The translations under genes were made by a program, and so were the position numbers. Source: Sporobolomyces roseus (lineage: Eukaryota > Basidiomycota > Microbotryomycetes > Sporidiobolales > Sporidiobolaceae). From it: a stretch of DNA of 64,000 nucleotides. The DNA lies in the NCBI GenBank assembly GCA_016617785.1, contig JADILM010000003.1, positions 930,001 to 994,000 of the forward strand, given 5' to 3'. The notes under the pieces were generated by a model. The model was not told the DNA's origin, made no database searches, and was given only the letters and a program-made list of their open reading frames with translations. Shown here piece after piece: positions 35,101-47,013 of this stretch (the first letter of the stretch is position 1; every line of letters starts with the position of its first letter).

Positions 35101-37095
35101 CTAGGTATCTTTAGCTCATCTCGTTCTCGTGCAGGTTTCGTTCATGGCAGGTCGACCGGATGCAGCACAAGTTTGGGCAGTCATCAAGACTTGGTTTGGA
35201 AAATCACCTTTCTCAGCTCCTGATTCTCCTCCCCCGACTCCACCTACCGACGATACATCCAACGAGAAGACCTCTCCACCTCTCGTCCCTGCTCCCGATT
35301 GGATCCTCTCTCCAACGTCGACCCCTCACAGCGATTCGGCTTCGAAATCACATCGACACCATCGATTCTCCCTCTCTTCATCTATGAAGAGTAGTCCGAG
35401 CACTCGAAGGCAAGCTTCGAACGACACCTTCGATTCATCGATGACAGCAATGCCGAGCAAAGATTCTGTCAAACAACTTCTCGACACTTTCTCAGAGGAA
35501 TCCACCGCGAGCGAAACCGACCTTTCAGCTCAATCTCCTTACTACCCGGAACTCAGCTCGACCTCGTCCGACTCGGAGAACGATGCTGCGAACGAGTCTC
35601 GCCGTTCACACAAAGCATCAGTCGCCTCTCTCCCTACGAATCGACTCGCCGCTTCTCTCGCCGCTCTCGCCGAATCTCAGAAGAACGGAGAAACATCCTC
35701 GACCACTCGAAGCACAGAAGACCTCCCGAAACGATCATCTCGCACCCCTTCACGACTACAGTCTCGCAGAAACTCTTCGTCCTCTTCCTCTTCGGACAGC
35801 GATTCCTCTCTCGATGAAACCGGCAACGTCAATGATCCCACGACAGCACACAAATCATCACGCACAGCAAAGATCGCCGCTCTTCACGCTTCTCTCATCG
35901 CGAATCGATCTCGTCGACCGAGCGCTGGACAAAGCAGCGAAAGAAGACCGCTTCGATCGAGGGACAGTACTCTCCCAGGTCGACAATCTACCCGGAAACA
36001 ATCTGCTGAAGGAGGATCATGGTCGAGGAGAGGTTCGGCTGCCCAGAATGGTGGTGCAGGAGGAGTGGGAGGAAGTGGAGGAAATCGAGTGGCTTCGTCG
36101 GGCGGACCAGCTGGGTCCAAGAAAGATTCAAAGGACGGAATCAACCCAAGTTCGGAGGATCTCAGTCGTCAAGCAGGAGCCATGTATGCTGCTCAAGCTT
36201 TCGAAATCGTCAAAGAGCAACTCAAAGCTACTTTGATCGATTATGCGGACCGAGTGAGTTTTTTCGAAAGCTTAAATGAATACGATCAGTAACTCATTGT
36301 TCTTCTCTTTCGGAACTTAGGGTGATTCTCAGCTATGCGCTGTCGTCTGCTGTGTCTTGCAACACGAGGATCTTGGTTTTGATTCACTTTGGACGGCAAG
36401 ACTTACGAAGGCTTATCTCGGTTTGTCGATCTCTTTCTCTTTCGTGGAATTCCTTCTGCCTGGCTAATGCGCTTCTCTGTTGCCTCGTCGCAAGATATGC
36501 TTCGGCAGCTCGATCTGCACGTTCCAGCTGCCGAGCTCAACAAGTATTGTTCGACTCTGTCTCTTCGCACTTTGACCCAGGTAAGTTATTGCGACCGCTG
36601 TCTCTCGAGTCTGTACTAATCTAAGGGACTATACAGGACTCTGTCGTCTTCCACACAGCTTGCGGTCGTTGCGGAAAGGGCATCGAGCAAGCACCTTACG
36701 ATTTCTGTCAAAAATGTAGGATTCTTATCACGACTTGTTGTATCTGGTGCGTTCATTCTTTACTTCCTCGCTCTCATTTCATCACTGAAAACCCTATGGT
36801 CGACAGTCACCTCTCGTCGGACTCCTTGTTCGTCTTCTGTGCTTGCTGTGGACACGGAATGCACGAGAGCTGCCTTCACGGATTCGCTGGATCTCATTCA
36901 GTCCTCGCCGCATCTCAACCTCAAACTCCCAATACTGTTCCCTCGACTCCTGGTATCGCCACGCCCTTGCGAACATGGCTTTGGGGCGAGGGAACTTCCG
37001 TCGTCGATTCAGAAGATGGCCTCGAAAATGAATTCGATCAAATATCTTTACTTCTCTCTCACTGTCCTAGCGGTTCCTGTTCTCATTCATGTTGA
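32143..37095 (+). CDS. SEA complex WD40-RING subunit SEA2/WDR24
   Basis: Subunit of SEACAT/GATOR2, the vacuolar complex that relays amino-acid status to TORC1 (family knowledge). Exon 1 (32143-33232) encodes a disordered Ser/Gly-rich lead with a CAA-coded polyQ run near 32395-32421. WD40 repeats follow: TACTNGAVILWDLNRDG, LMSGGQDGQMKLWDIRESRP, CASGTLIRYDVR, VVTGGIDSTIKIWDF, SVSWHPTNGTELASAP and NEIAIWDTRRPYFP. Then come TDLDPDFSTETFCQLANNLQL, a Ser-rich insert of about 250 residues, and a helical part (AAQAFEIVKEQLKATLIDYAD, CCVLQHEDLGFDSLWTARL, YLDMLRQLDLHVPAAELNKY). The C-terminal zinc-binding region is CGRCGKGIEQAPYDFCQKC, CCICHLSSDSLFVFCACCGH and CPSGSCSHSC, the RING-like end typical of Sea2/WDR24. 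The domain order and the WDR24-type 'A-Y-L-x-x-L' helices support the call. Confidence 0.88.
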
Positions 37096-37888
37096 TTGTA
37101 CAAACATCATACGATGCAAAGATTCCCCCTTTTTTCATTGCTTTTTCGTTCTTTGACCTCGCTTCGCTCTCTTCGCCGACGGAGAAATACTTTCCCCTGT
37201 ACGAAAGCGTTCAATTGAATGCATCCTGCAACTTCGGATAGAGTGCTGCCCCTGAGACTTCCTTTTTTTTTTTTCTTCTTTCTCAACGGTCGCTTCGCGT
37301 GTCGTTCGATGGGACTTGCAGGCGATGGAAAAGTGCGCACCTAACGAAACACGCTCAACTCCTCCTTACCGTTGGCTACGGCCGACTAACCCTTTTAGCA
37401 GCGTTCGCTTAAACTCTTTTCAATTCATCGAGAATAAGCCGAAATTTTTAGTGTGGTTTGATCGATAACGTCCTGCTTGACTATTGATTATCGTACGGTT
37501 CTGCATAGACTCTCCCATAGCCTGTCCTTCTCCACCAGTCCTTCTCTAGAGAACAGGAGCAGCGCTAGTCAGACAGGCCTTCCGTGTGAGATGAGAGTTT
37601 CGAAAAGAAAGCTCAACTTTGAAAAGAGACGAATCGGCAAACTTCCCTTGCTTGCTTTGAGTCTTTACTGCGCTCTGATTTCGGCGCGTGCGATCTAGCG
37701 TGAGACATTTCACTTTCGGACTTCTTCTGTTCCTTCGGATCAATCGGAAGTTTCTGTCCAAAAAGTAACGCGAGGCCTCTTTTTTTTCTCTGCAGTCAAG
37801 CTTCTTCTCCTTCACCCCATTCTGCTTTGAGCTCCCCAGTACAGATACACGGTACTGAGAGGCTCAAGGAATTTGTAGAAAGAGAGTG
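37096..37888. promoter_or_regulatory. Long intergenic/5' UTR region before HSF gene
   Basis: This is 793 bp with no supported gene. It contains a T-run of about 12 near 37263-37275 and CT-rich stretches. It should contain the SEA2 terminator and a long leader of the HSF-domain gene, as is common for stress regulators. I looked for nGAAn heat-shock elements: isolated GAA/TTC words such as 37615-37625 are present, but no clear array of three. Confidence 0.4.
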
Positions 37889-39593
37889 ATGAATGGAAGT
37901 AATGAGCGGGTAGAAGTTCAACCTTCTGAATCGAGTACTTCTTCTTCTTCTTCAAGTTCTCGCACTGTAAGTACCCTCATTCTCTCGAATTGTAACAGGT
38001 CAGCTGACACGATGGATATGACCGGCAGATCTATGGGTACAGCAACGAAGCGTCGGGATCTAATCGTAAGGTCCCTCTCTTTTTCCTCTCTTTGAACGGT
38101 TCGTTGAACCTTTTCCATCACCCACAGCGACGAGCTCGTCTACACAGCCCTCTCCTTGGGCAGTCCAAGACTACAGGCCTGAAGCAGAAGGTGTGTCTAT
38201 CCCATCCATGGAACTCGTGATTTTAAAGTGTCTTTCAAGTTCGAACCTGACGAGGAAAAGGTTTCGGGTCTTGCTTGGTATCTGACTTGACAGCTTATCA
38301 TCACCAGCCTTCAACTTCTTTGTCGACTTCCTCAATGTGCTCCTGCTTGAACTGTCAGAGAATGGCGCTTTGCCCAGAAGAAGATCGTTCAAATTATCCT
38401 CCTCCTCAAACTCACTACACCTCGTACTTTCAAACCCAATCTTACTACACCGCTCCCTCTCCTTACTCGACCTCTCTCTCATCGTCGAACTCAACCCCTT
38501 TCGAGTACCCACTAGCTTCTACCTCGTCCTATCAACCTCCCGTCTATTACCCGAATCCTTCGCAATCGGGTCAATATTCGCTCAATCCTTCTGGACTCGC
38601 TGTATCCCTTCCCCACTCGACTAGTGCATCGCCACTGATCTCGTCAGAACATGATTGGAGTCACTATCCGAGTGTGACCCAGACACGAGCCGATTCAACG
38701 CTTTACCCTCATCCTCATCGACCTGAACTCGCGACTCATCCTCCTCTTTCACCGCTTCGAACCCCTTCCTTCGAAGAGTCGTCTGTCGGTCAACGCTCAC
38801 ATTCGGATCCTCAACTACTCATGGCCCCGCCGAATTCGTCTGCACCAACTGGAGATCGAGTCCCTCAACGAAGAGCGAGCGGAGGTTCAATCGTCGAAGG
38901 CCCTTCTTCTCGACGAGGGTCGACTCTCAGTACCCTGAATGGATACACTGGGCTGCCAGCAACATCGACCGGAGACGAAGGAGACAGTTCAGACATAGTA
39001 AGGAACGAATCAATCACAGTGAGTTCTGCATTCTTGTCTGTTGCCGTTTCTCTTCTCGAAAGTCAGTACTCACCTCGTTTCCTTGCGTTTAGCCATTCGT
39101 ATCAAAGCTCGCCTTCCTTCTGAGCGAGAATAACGATTGGATTCGCTGGGACAAAGAAGGAACCGCTTTCTTCTTCGCACAACATCGAGAAGAATTCGGA
39201 GAATGTTTGGCTCGAGTCTACCGTCATGCGAGTGCTCACAGCTTCATTCGACAGCTAAACATCTGTGAGTCGATATCCTCGATTGCACGTCGGGCGAAAG
39301 TACTTTCGAGCTGATTCACTTCTCTTTCCTCCTCAGACGACTTCAAACGACTGGCTCCTCCCGATCTCCATCACGCTGTCGAATCCAATTCAACACGAGC
39401 CGACATGACCTCTGCTGAATTCGCCGGTTTCACTCATCCTCTCTTCTCACGAAGCCCGACTTGCGACTTGACCAAGATCAAACCCAAAGTTCCTCGCAAG
39501 CCTCAGAAGTCGCCCGGGACGAGTAACGCGCCATCTCCTCGAGCTCTGAGATCTGATGGCAAAGTAGGAGGAGTCGTCAAGACCAAATACTAG
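37889..39593 (+). CDS. HSF-type transcription factor with C-terminal DNA-binding domain
   Basis: Six exons: 37889-37966, 38029-38065, 38128-38190, 38294-39018, 39093-39264 and 39337-39593, giving about 443 residues. The first 300 residues are disordered and rich in S, P, Y and Q, with one CSCLNCQRM cysteine cluster. The HSF DNA-binding domain is formed across two introns: PFVSKLAFLLSENNDWIRWD, KEGTAFFFAQHREEFGECL, ARVYRHASAHSFIRQLNIYDFKRL. About 65 basic residues follow. No heptad-repeat trimerisation region is visible after the domain. In canonical HSF1/Skn7 the domain lies near the N-terminus, so the layout is unusual. Target genes cannot be read from the sequence. The ATG at 37889 was chosen over a GTG three bases upstream. 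Confidence 0.87.
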
Positions 39594-39977
39594 CCCTCGA
39601 AGCAAGTTTCGCAACGATTTCGGAGGGGGTTCGTTTTCTTAGAAGAGTTTACTCGATTTAGACTTGCTGTTCTCTGGTCAGAAAAAGCTATTGTATTTCT
39701 TGCGTTGATCGCTGTAGCCCTTGTAACACTGAAACCACTGCCACTAACGGATGTGCGAGCTTGCGAAAAAGTTGCGAAATTTCGAAAGAGATTTATATGC
39801 GACGAAGCGTTCTTTCTCTCTCTTCACGCCTCTCCCTTCGTTTGAATTCTCTCGAATCAGATCGAACGATTCGTCAACGCGCTAGTTGAAGGTCTCAAGA
39901 AGCTCCCCTTCCAGAAGAGTCGCGTTTCACTTCTTTCCTTCCTTCCTGTCACTTCACTCAACGACCTCACCTCGAAG
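39594..39977. other. Intergenic region between HSF and F-box genes
   Basis: These 384 bp should hold the 3' UTR of the HSF gene and the promoter of the F-box gene. A TTATAT-like word lies near 39792. Nothing else was seen. Confidence 0.35.
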
Positions 39978-42931
39978 ATGCCTACGAAAAACGCACGTAA
40001 ATCAGCAGCAACTTCAGATGATGAAGGATCCTCAGGTGAGTCTTCCCTTTAGCTCTCTCTCCCTCTCAGACCGCCCTGTTCTGATTTCATCAATGTTTTG
40101 CAACCTCGATTCAGGTGCTGCTCCTCAAGCTAAACGCGTCAAGAAACGTGTTAGAGGTAAACAAGGTGCCTTGAAGGTGGTCATGACGATGCCTGTCGAT
40201 ATCATCTGGGAGGTTCGTTCACCTTTTACTGCTTGTTTCAATCTCGAGAAGAGACTCGGAGAGCTCCCGAGGCATTCCTGCTTCGACCCGATCGATAGAT
40301 CATATCTCTCTGATACTGTTCCGAACGCGAACTGACTCACTACACTCGATGAAACGCTAGATTTGCACCCATCTAGATGTCGCAGACCTCTACGCTCTCT
40401 CGAACACGAGTAAAACCTACCGTGCCGTCGTCACTGGACCTTCTTCAGCTGGTCTCTTCAAACTCGCTCGCGAAAGAAGCGAGATGCCCGAGTTACTCGA
40501 TCCTATGTCAGATCTCGCTTATGCTGCTTTGATGTTTGGAAAGGGTTGCCAATTGTACGTCTTCTCCTCTCTACTTCGATTGTGTCGGTGTAGAGCTGAC
40601 TCGAGATGTCGGTTCTTGATCGACAGTTGTGGGAAGAAGGGTGCGGGAAAAGTTGATCCTTCGTTCCGCGCCAGAATTTGCAACAACTGCCTCAAGGATG
40701 TGTATGTTGAGGATTCATTTCGAATGGGTCTTCCTCAGAGCTGATTTGTGATCTTCCCCCATACAGCTTCGTTAGTGATCAAACTCCAGACGGTCGAGTT
40801 TTCTTGGACAAGTTGAATCGATACACTACTTTCCTCGCCAATCGCACTCTTCCACATGGACGTACTATCTGCTGTGAGCCCCTTGACGCTGATCAGATAC
40901 GGAAATTATAGCTGATCCGCTGGCGAGGTGACAGACTATCATCCAGCCGAGTTGAAACATCTTTCGAAAGAAATCGACAAGAAATTCCCTTACACCGCCA
41001 AAACTCGTGAAAGTGGCCCGTTATTCATCTTACGCAACTTCGATGGAGATAGCGACGACGACGACTTTGATGCTGGGGACGATCTTTCAGTAGATGACCG
41101 CACTGAGATGAACGCAGATTGGTAAGTTTCCCTTTCTCTTCTTTCGCTAGCCTTGACTCGACTAAATCCATGTTTTGTCGTCGTGAATAGGTCCTTCGTC
41201 ATCAGCAAGTCTCCCAGATTCGGTTTCCCAGCCCCGAACAGTGACAAACTGCCAACGAACCAGTTCCAGATATGGTTCGAGGAGCGCATCGAAGGCAGGA
41301 AGCGTCGTGATCAGGTAAGATCCTGTTCTCTCGCCGATTTCAAACAAGTTGACTGAGTCTTCTCGCTCGTAACAGGATACCGAAGCATTGAAGACGTGGA
41401 TGAGGCGAATGGAAATCAGGAAGAGTCAAGCAAATCAGAACATTCGATCTGGTCGTCGTGACGAGTGAGTTCCCATTTTGAACCTCTTCTTGTCCGCTCT
41501 CATACTGATTCCATGCTCCCTCACAGCATTGAACGTCGTCTCGAAGCTATCGGATTCGAGAAGAGCGAGTTTCGCGCTCATTCGTTCTTGAGCCACACTC
41601 TCGTCAAATCGACTCGTCCTCTCTCGGATCGCACCTACTCTACCAACGTCGAACCAGTTCTCAAGACCGTCCTCGATCAAGAACGTCGTAAGAACCTCGC
41701 ATCTGGAGTTGAAAACGTCTACAGCACACTTCGTCAAGATCACCCAGACAAGGATTACTTCCCTCTCCATCACATCTTCTTCCAACTTCCTTCGATCTCT
41801 CCCATCCTCGAAGACATCTCGAAGAACCCTCCGAAAGCTCGCGACATGGTCCTTCCCGACGACGTCAAGGCTTCTGCTTTGGAGGATATCCTCAAGTTGA
41901 TCCGTTCCCGTCGTGAAGAACTCCTTCGTGCCATCGTCTCTTCTTACATGGGACTTCGAGCCGATCTCGAGAAGAAGGAAAGGAGACTGAAGGAGAAGGG
42001 AAAGGACAGTGGGAAGAAGAAGAAGGAGAAACAATTCATTCCGACTGAATATCATCGAATCTCCGACCTTCCTCTCACCCTCCCTCGCTTACCTCCCTGG
42101 ATCCCTCGTTCGAAGGACTCGCCGATCCTCGCAAGCGACGAACAACTCGCTGCCTTCCTCGAAACTTCCCCTCTCGCTCAATTCGAGTGTGTCAAGTGCT
42201 CGAAACTCTTGGACACGAAATCCCTCTTCAAACATCTCTCGTCAAGTTACAATTGTCAATACTACAACAGTGGTGGATTGGAGGATGGCAGCGAGAGGAA
42301 GATTGAGGTCAAGATTAGCGAGTGGATGAGGGTCGAAGGGAAGAAGAAGGTAGAACGACCTCTCGTTCGAATCAACAAGGAAGTCCTCGGATTGGTTCTC
42401 AAACTTCAACAACTCGTCGAATCGACCCCTCTCGTCGTCAGTCCCGACAAGCAACTTCCTGATCTCGGAGATTGTCAAGATTTGTTGGGAGAGGAGAAGC
42501 CGAACTGGTACGAGGTCAAGTTGGCGTGCGAGCGATGTCCTACCTTGAACTCGGGTTACTCTTATGGCTACAACACTAGTTCACCGGTCACTAAATTTGT
42601 ACGTCAAACACTCTCTCCGAAATGAGTCTTGACTGATTCGACTCTTTGTTCTTTTGAACAGTACGCTCATTTGAAGGAAGAGGGAGTTGAACAACACGAA
42701 GATCAAGATTCGGATTCAGTCAAAGTCAAGACTGTCGTCAATTACTCTATGACGTATCGTAGCAAGCATCGAGAGATTGAGAGGGAACAATCGAGGGCGA
42801 GGCATTACGGAATGGAGGAAGATTCAGATTCGATGGGTTATGCTGGCTATGGATATGGAGGAGGGATGTACTATTCGGATATGGATAGTATGGATGGTGA
42901 TGATAGGTCGGACGAGTGTACTATCATGTAG
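39978..42931 (+). CDS. F-box protein, basidiomycete type
   Basis: The N-terminus is basic (MPTKNARKSAATSDDEGSS, AKRVKKRVRGKQG). The F-box-like helix set is MTMPVDIIWEICTHLDVADLYALSNTSKTYRAVVTG. Right after it is the block common in basidiomycete F-box proteins: DPMSDLAYAALMFGKGCQFCGKKG and ARICNNCLKD, a possible zinc-binding pair. Next are an acidic stretch (DGDSDDDDFDAGDD), a long helical domain (TWMRRMEIRKSQANQN, RREELLRAIVSSYMGLRADL), a second Cys pair in FECVKCSKLLDTKSLFKHL, and a Gly/Tyr/Met-rich C-terminus. It presumably recruits substrates to an SCF ubiquitin ligase. The substrate is unknown. Multiple introns break the first third, then one long exon runs from about 41527 to 42598. Expansion of such F-box genes is common in basidiomycetes. 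Confidence 0.82.
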
Positions 42932-43365
42932 AGAGGCAGAGGACACGCTTGGAAGAGGAGGAAAGGAAGAAAGACGCTTGGGAAGGAGAAGAGGAGGAAA
43001 GGATTCTAGCTTGTTTCTGCATCGCTTTTGACTTTTTACTACCCGTTTGTTAGTTCTATTCTGTTCAATAAAGTATCAATCTGTGAATCTTTGAGTTTTG
43101 TGAGTGACTTGCGAGATTGTCGCCAGTTTGCGAAAAGTGCATCAACTTTCGTTCCTTCCTCCGATTCACTTCGATCGACTTCACTTCACTGACACCACTT
43201 CAGACTCTCGAACTCGCTCACACTCCCTGCGCGCTCGTAGCTTGCAGTATCACCGCCCTCCTAGTTCAGTGACGTCTCGCATCTTCGACTTTACTCCCTC
43301 AATCAGCTCAAGAAGACGACTCGGAAGTTCGTAGAAGCTCCCAGCTAGTTACAGAGCAGACAAGG
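42932..43365. other. Intergenic region
   Basis: These 434 bp hold the F-box 3' UTR, with an AATAAA word near 43068, and the upstream region of the membrane protein. Nothing else was seen. Confidence 0.35.
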
Positions 43366-44371
43366 ATGTCGGCACAAACAACAGAGCAACTCAGAGATCT
43401 CCTTCAAGATGTAGCGGGGAAGACGGCAAGCAGCTCTCAAGGAACGATCGAGACGATGGGGGAAGCCATTAAACACAACGTACCACTGCCAGAAGATGCA
43501 GCTGACATTCTCAAAACGATCGGGAAACTGAAAAGTGCGTCTTCGTCGTTTCTTTCGCTTTCCTCGTTTCCGCAACTCACTCTCTCGTACTGTTCGTCAC
43601 TTAGCTCTCTCCCCTCTCTATACCTACGCAGTTTATCACCCCGTCCGCTTCCTCTTCCAATACCTGATTCTCCCCCTCCCATCTCTCCTCCTCTTCCTCC
43701 TCATCGCAATCTTCCAAATCCTCTCCTATCTCGTCCCATCCCTCCTCTTTCCCTTCTACTACGTCCTCCATTTCCTCACCGCTCCCGCACGAGTCTCATT
43801 CTCGATCCTGAACGCCCTCATGCCGCTATGGGTATTCCTCGCAACTGCCATTTTCATCGGATGCTTGGCGGGAGCTGCTGCTGGATTATTGATGGGAGAT
43901 ACGACGAGATTTGCGATTGAGAGAAGTTTGGACGTTGTTGTGTGGCCGTTGAGGGTGTTGGGATTCGTTGAACCCCCGAAAGAGAGGAAGTTGGAAAAAG
44001 GAGGGTTCGGAGCGAAGGGTGGAGCTAGATTGGAGACTGTACCGAAGAGGACACGATCAGCTTCTAGTGGGGGGAAAGGCAAAGCTGTTGAATCCAATGG
44101 GATCGTGAAACCGAAGGAAGAGGAATTAACGACGACAGATGAAGAAATCGATCTTAGTCGTTCCTCGACCACACTAGTAGGAGGCCCGACGTCAAGAAAC
44201 TCTCAGAGACTTCCTCAGAGACACTCGATGGGTGGCTCGTCCTCGTCTTCAAGTAGTGAGGAGGACGTGACGAGTTCGTCGAATGGAGCGAAGAGGGGAA
44301 GATCGGTCGGGACGAGGAGGAAAGGCGAATCGGGCTGGAGGAAACGGCATGTAGAGAACGTGTTACGGTAA
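43366..44371 (+). CDS. Polytopic membrane protein, unknown
   Basis: Two exons (43366-43534 and about 43606-44371). The N-terminus is soluble (MSAQTTEQLRDLLQDVAGK). Three or four hydrophobic segments follow: VRFLFQYLILPLPSLLLFLL, AIFQILSYLVPSLLFPFYYV, and ALMPLWVFLATAIFIGCLAGA with AAGLLMGDTTRFAIE. The C-terminal third is a charged, Ser-rich cytosolic tail ending RKRHVENVLR. I do not recognise the family with confidence; the layout is common in small fungal ER or Golgi proteins. Its last 30 codons and 3' flank are the left end of the inverted duplication, and a remnant of them occurs at about 60180-60268. Confidence 0.72.
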
Positions 44372-44671
44372 TACCTAGGGAAGAGTGTAAAGAGAAGTGT
44401 ATAGCAAAAACAAGGACCTTTGGGAAAGCGAAGTGCGAGAAAAGCTCGACTGATCGTCTTCGTCCATCCAAAACGAGGACAAAGCAAGGAAGCGAGATAA
44501 GTCCGAGCAGACTCGAGGGCGAGGTCGAACGTCGAGCTGAAGCATCTAAAGTAAGTCTGTCTCTTTGTTCGACTTGTGAAGCTGAAAACAGTAAATTTCG
44601 ATTCCTTCAGATACCAAAGCATGAGACAGAGGAGGGGGTTTAGATAGTGCAAGAGATGTGTATTCAGACTA

Positions 44672-45842
44672 TCACCACCATTCCCCATCAAACTCAATCT
44701 CCTGGCCTTTTGCGCACGATCCGTCAAGATACAAGAAAGGTGCTCTGCCGATTTGACATTTATCGTCCCCAGTCCAGATCCATTCGAGAGCTCTCGCACC
44801 ACTTTCCTCAATAATTCGCCCGTAAATTGTCTCCTCTGCCGCAGTCCCGTAAACTACTAATTCTTCGACTGTGAGCGATTCCTCCTCTCCGGTCGTAAGC
44901 TTGATGCAGCTCGGCGGGTAGCGCTCGCTACCCAATAGATCATCGACGTCGAGGTGAAGTGTCTTCAGTTTGAGTCCCTTCGCATCCGTGAAAAGACCCC
45001 GGAAAATCGACTCTTCGATCCCTGCGAGCGACAGATGCTTGAGGTTCGGCAACGTCTGACCGTTGATCGGGAACACCTCCTCCTGGCTGACGTTGAACAA
45101 AGTCAAAGTCATGATCTGGGGAAGCAGGCCTCCCACGACTTTCTGTAAATTGGTTCTCTGGATAAACGGCGACTGATCAGAAAGGACAGCCAGGTGAACG
45201 AGCTTCGGCATCGCTGCGCTCGTGTGTTGTAGAGGAATGGACGGTCCAGAGATCGTTCCGTGCACTTCGGAAGCGAGGAATACGAGTCGACGGAGATTTG
45301 GAAGTCGGACGGTGTCGTTGGTATAGACCCTGCAGGGGTGAAAGCAGACTTCCTCGAGATCTGAGGTCCTTCGATTGGTCAGTCATACGGTCTACAGTAT
45401 TTACGGATTAAAGAGAGGCGCTTTACGAGGGAATCCATTCAACTCTGACAGCTTTACGATTGCCATCATACTAGGCGAGCCAGCGACTGTCAGGGAGATC
45501 AGAGAGGACCAGTTTCGGATTACTTCGATAGTTGATAGTTGAGTGCCAGGGGCTCTGTAGGGAGTGCGCGACGAGATGTTGTACTTTCGCACGCTCGGAA
45601 GGGTTCGATGCGATTCGCATTGCGAAGGTAACGAAACTGAGTCCGGGGTCGTATATCGGTCGCCAGATCTCCTTCATGAGGAGGCTTTGGGCAATTGGAC
45701 GGAAGAAGGAATTGACGAGGGAGAGGGAATGAAGGTTTGCTCGACGAGCTTTGTATCGGCTTTCGTTGCGAGAAGGGAGGTCACCTCCAACGACTTCGAT
45801 GATTTCGATGAGGAGTTCGGGAGGGAGGGAGCCGGAGGACAT
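44672..45842 (-). pseudogene. F-box/LRR-like gene copy A, frameshifted
   Basis: Exon 1 is 45427-45842 and exon 2 is 44672-45360, with an intron of 66 nt. It starts MSSGSLPPELLIEIIEVVGG, an F-box-like helix, then RRANLHSLSLVNSFFRPIAQ and LLMKEIWRP. Exon 2 gives LEEVCFHPC, VRLPNLRRLVFLAS, MPKLVHLAVL and LPQIMTLTLFNV, leucine-rich-repeat-like, and ends EFDGEWW. A perfect 7-bp tandem duplication (GATAGTT twice, 45527-45540) shifts the frame in exon 1. With one unit disregarded, exon 1 stays open and meets exon 2 in the same phase as copy B. I therefore read this as a gene broken by a single small lesion. A sequencing error is possible but a 7-bp slip is not a typical one. Confidence 0.75.
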
Positions 45843-46937
45843 GTCGATAGAAGGAGAAGCGCTGTGAGAGCGAACAGCGGGAAGTCAGCGAAACTCGAGA
45901 GGCTTGCGAGGTGAAGATGGACGAACGCTTGCGAGAGTCAGAGATCAAGAGTGATGTCGTCCGTTTCGAGAGACTCGGTGCGTGGAGGCGACGGAGGAAG
46001 TGCTTTAGGAGAGCGAACAAAAGTCAGCGATGCGTGACGCATTTTTAGAGGAAGGAAGGGGACGAACGCTGAGTACGGTTGAGCTACAGAGTGAAGGATC
46101 CTCCAATCTCGAGCCGAGATTCCAGAGTGAACGGTAAGGAAGAGAAGAGAGAGAAGAGAGAGGATTGAATCGTTTCGATGTGAACAGCGCGGAACTCCGA
46201 AGCCTTCTGAGACGCCGTCGAAGCTCAGAGACCGATGCAGCGTACCGTAGGAATATGTCGAGTAGGCGAGACGGGCGGAATGTCCCTCAGCGAAGAAAAC
46301 GAGGTCGAGCAAACGAAAAAGTCCAAGTTCGTCGATTTCTGATCGTCCGTCTCTCCAATCGCTCTACATAGTATCCTGCTAGCTGTCTTGACCACCTCCT
46401 AGCTATATCATGTCCTGAATCCCAGTATCGAGGCCTCGATGGTCGTGTTGAGCGTTTTCTTTGTCGAAACCTCGATTTGAGCGCCAACGGATCTTCCTCG
46501 ACAGCCTTGTGTCGCATTCTACATTCGAAAGTCGAGTGGGGATTGAAGAAGGTGGGGGAAGGATCGTGTTGAGAGAGGGGCGAGTTGTCGAGCGAGAGGA
46601 AGACGACGGAAAGAGGTTTTGGAGAGAATGAAGGGAACAGCGTTGGATGCGAAGGGAGAGGTCGACCGTTAGTCCTAGAATGTCGCTTGACGAGGTGAGC
46701 CATTCCTTCAGGTGCCGTCCGATCGATCCTCCTCCAGGTAGTCCATTTGTTGTGAGTTCGATAGAGTTTCGCTCGAAATCCCATCTTCCTCGCGCTCGTC
46801 TAAATCCTTGCAGCTCGCATTCGGCGTTCCTTCTTCTCCTTATCTCTACTGCTTCTCTCCCGCGTACCTTAGAACCCATTAAGTAATTGTAGTGATCCGC
46901 TCTTTCGCCTTCTCTCTGTCGCCCTTCCCCTCTCCAT
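45843..46937. other. Non-coding region between F-box A and HSK3-A
   Basis: About 1.1 kb separates two same-strand genes. The part 46362-46937 belongs to the block that is identical to arm B. It contains a perfect 14-bp palindrome (46427-46440). Long ORFs in three frames cross it, but all are Arg/Ser-rich shadows with no splice partners. No RNA gene was recognised. Confidence 0.45.
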
Positions 46938-47013
46938 CTAGTGTTGTCCAGGTTCTTCCCTCGCCTGATCCTCCTCGCTACTCGGTACAAACACTTTCTG
47001 AGCACCCATGAAC
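46362..47013. repeat. Identical 652-bp core, arm A
   Basis: Reverse complement of 57667-58318 with no difference that I could find. It includes HSK3 exon 2 (76 bp) and 576 bp downstream. Three differences lie just outside in the HSK3 intron and seven in the first 117 bases of exon 1. Confidence 0.85.

Noticed and set aside
37200..37880. Heat-shock element array before the HSF gene
   Set aside because: Only isolated GAA/TTC words were found, not three or more in alternating orientation with 5-bp spacing.
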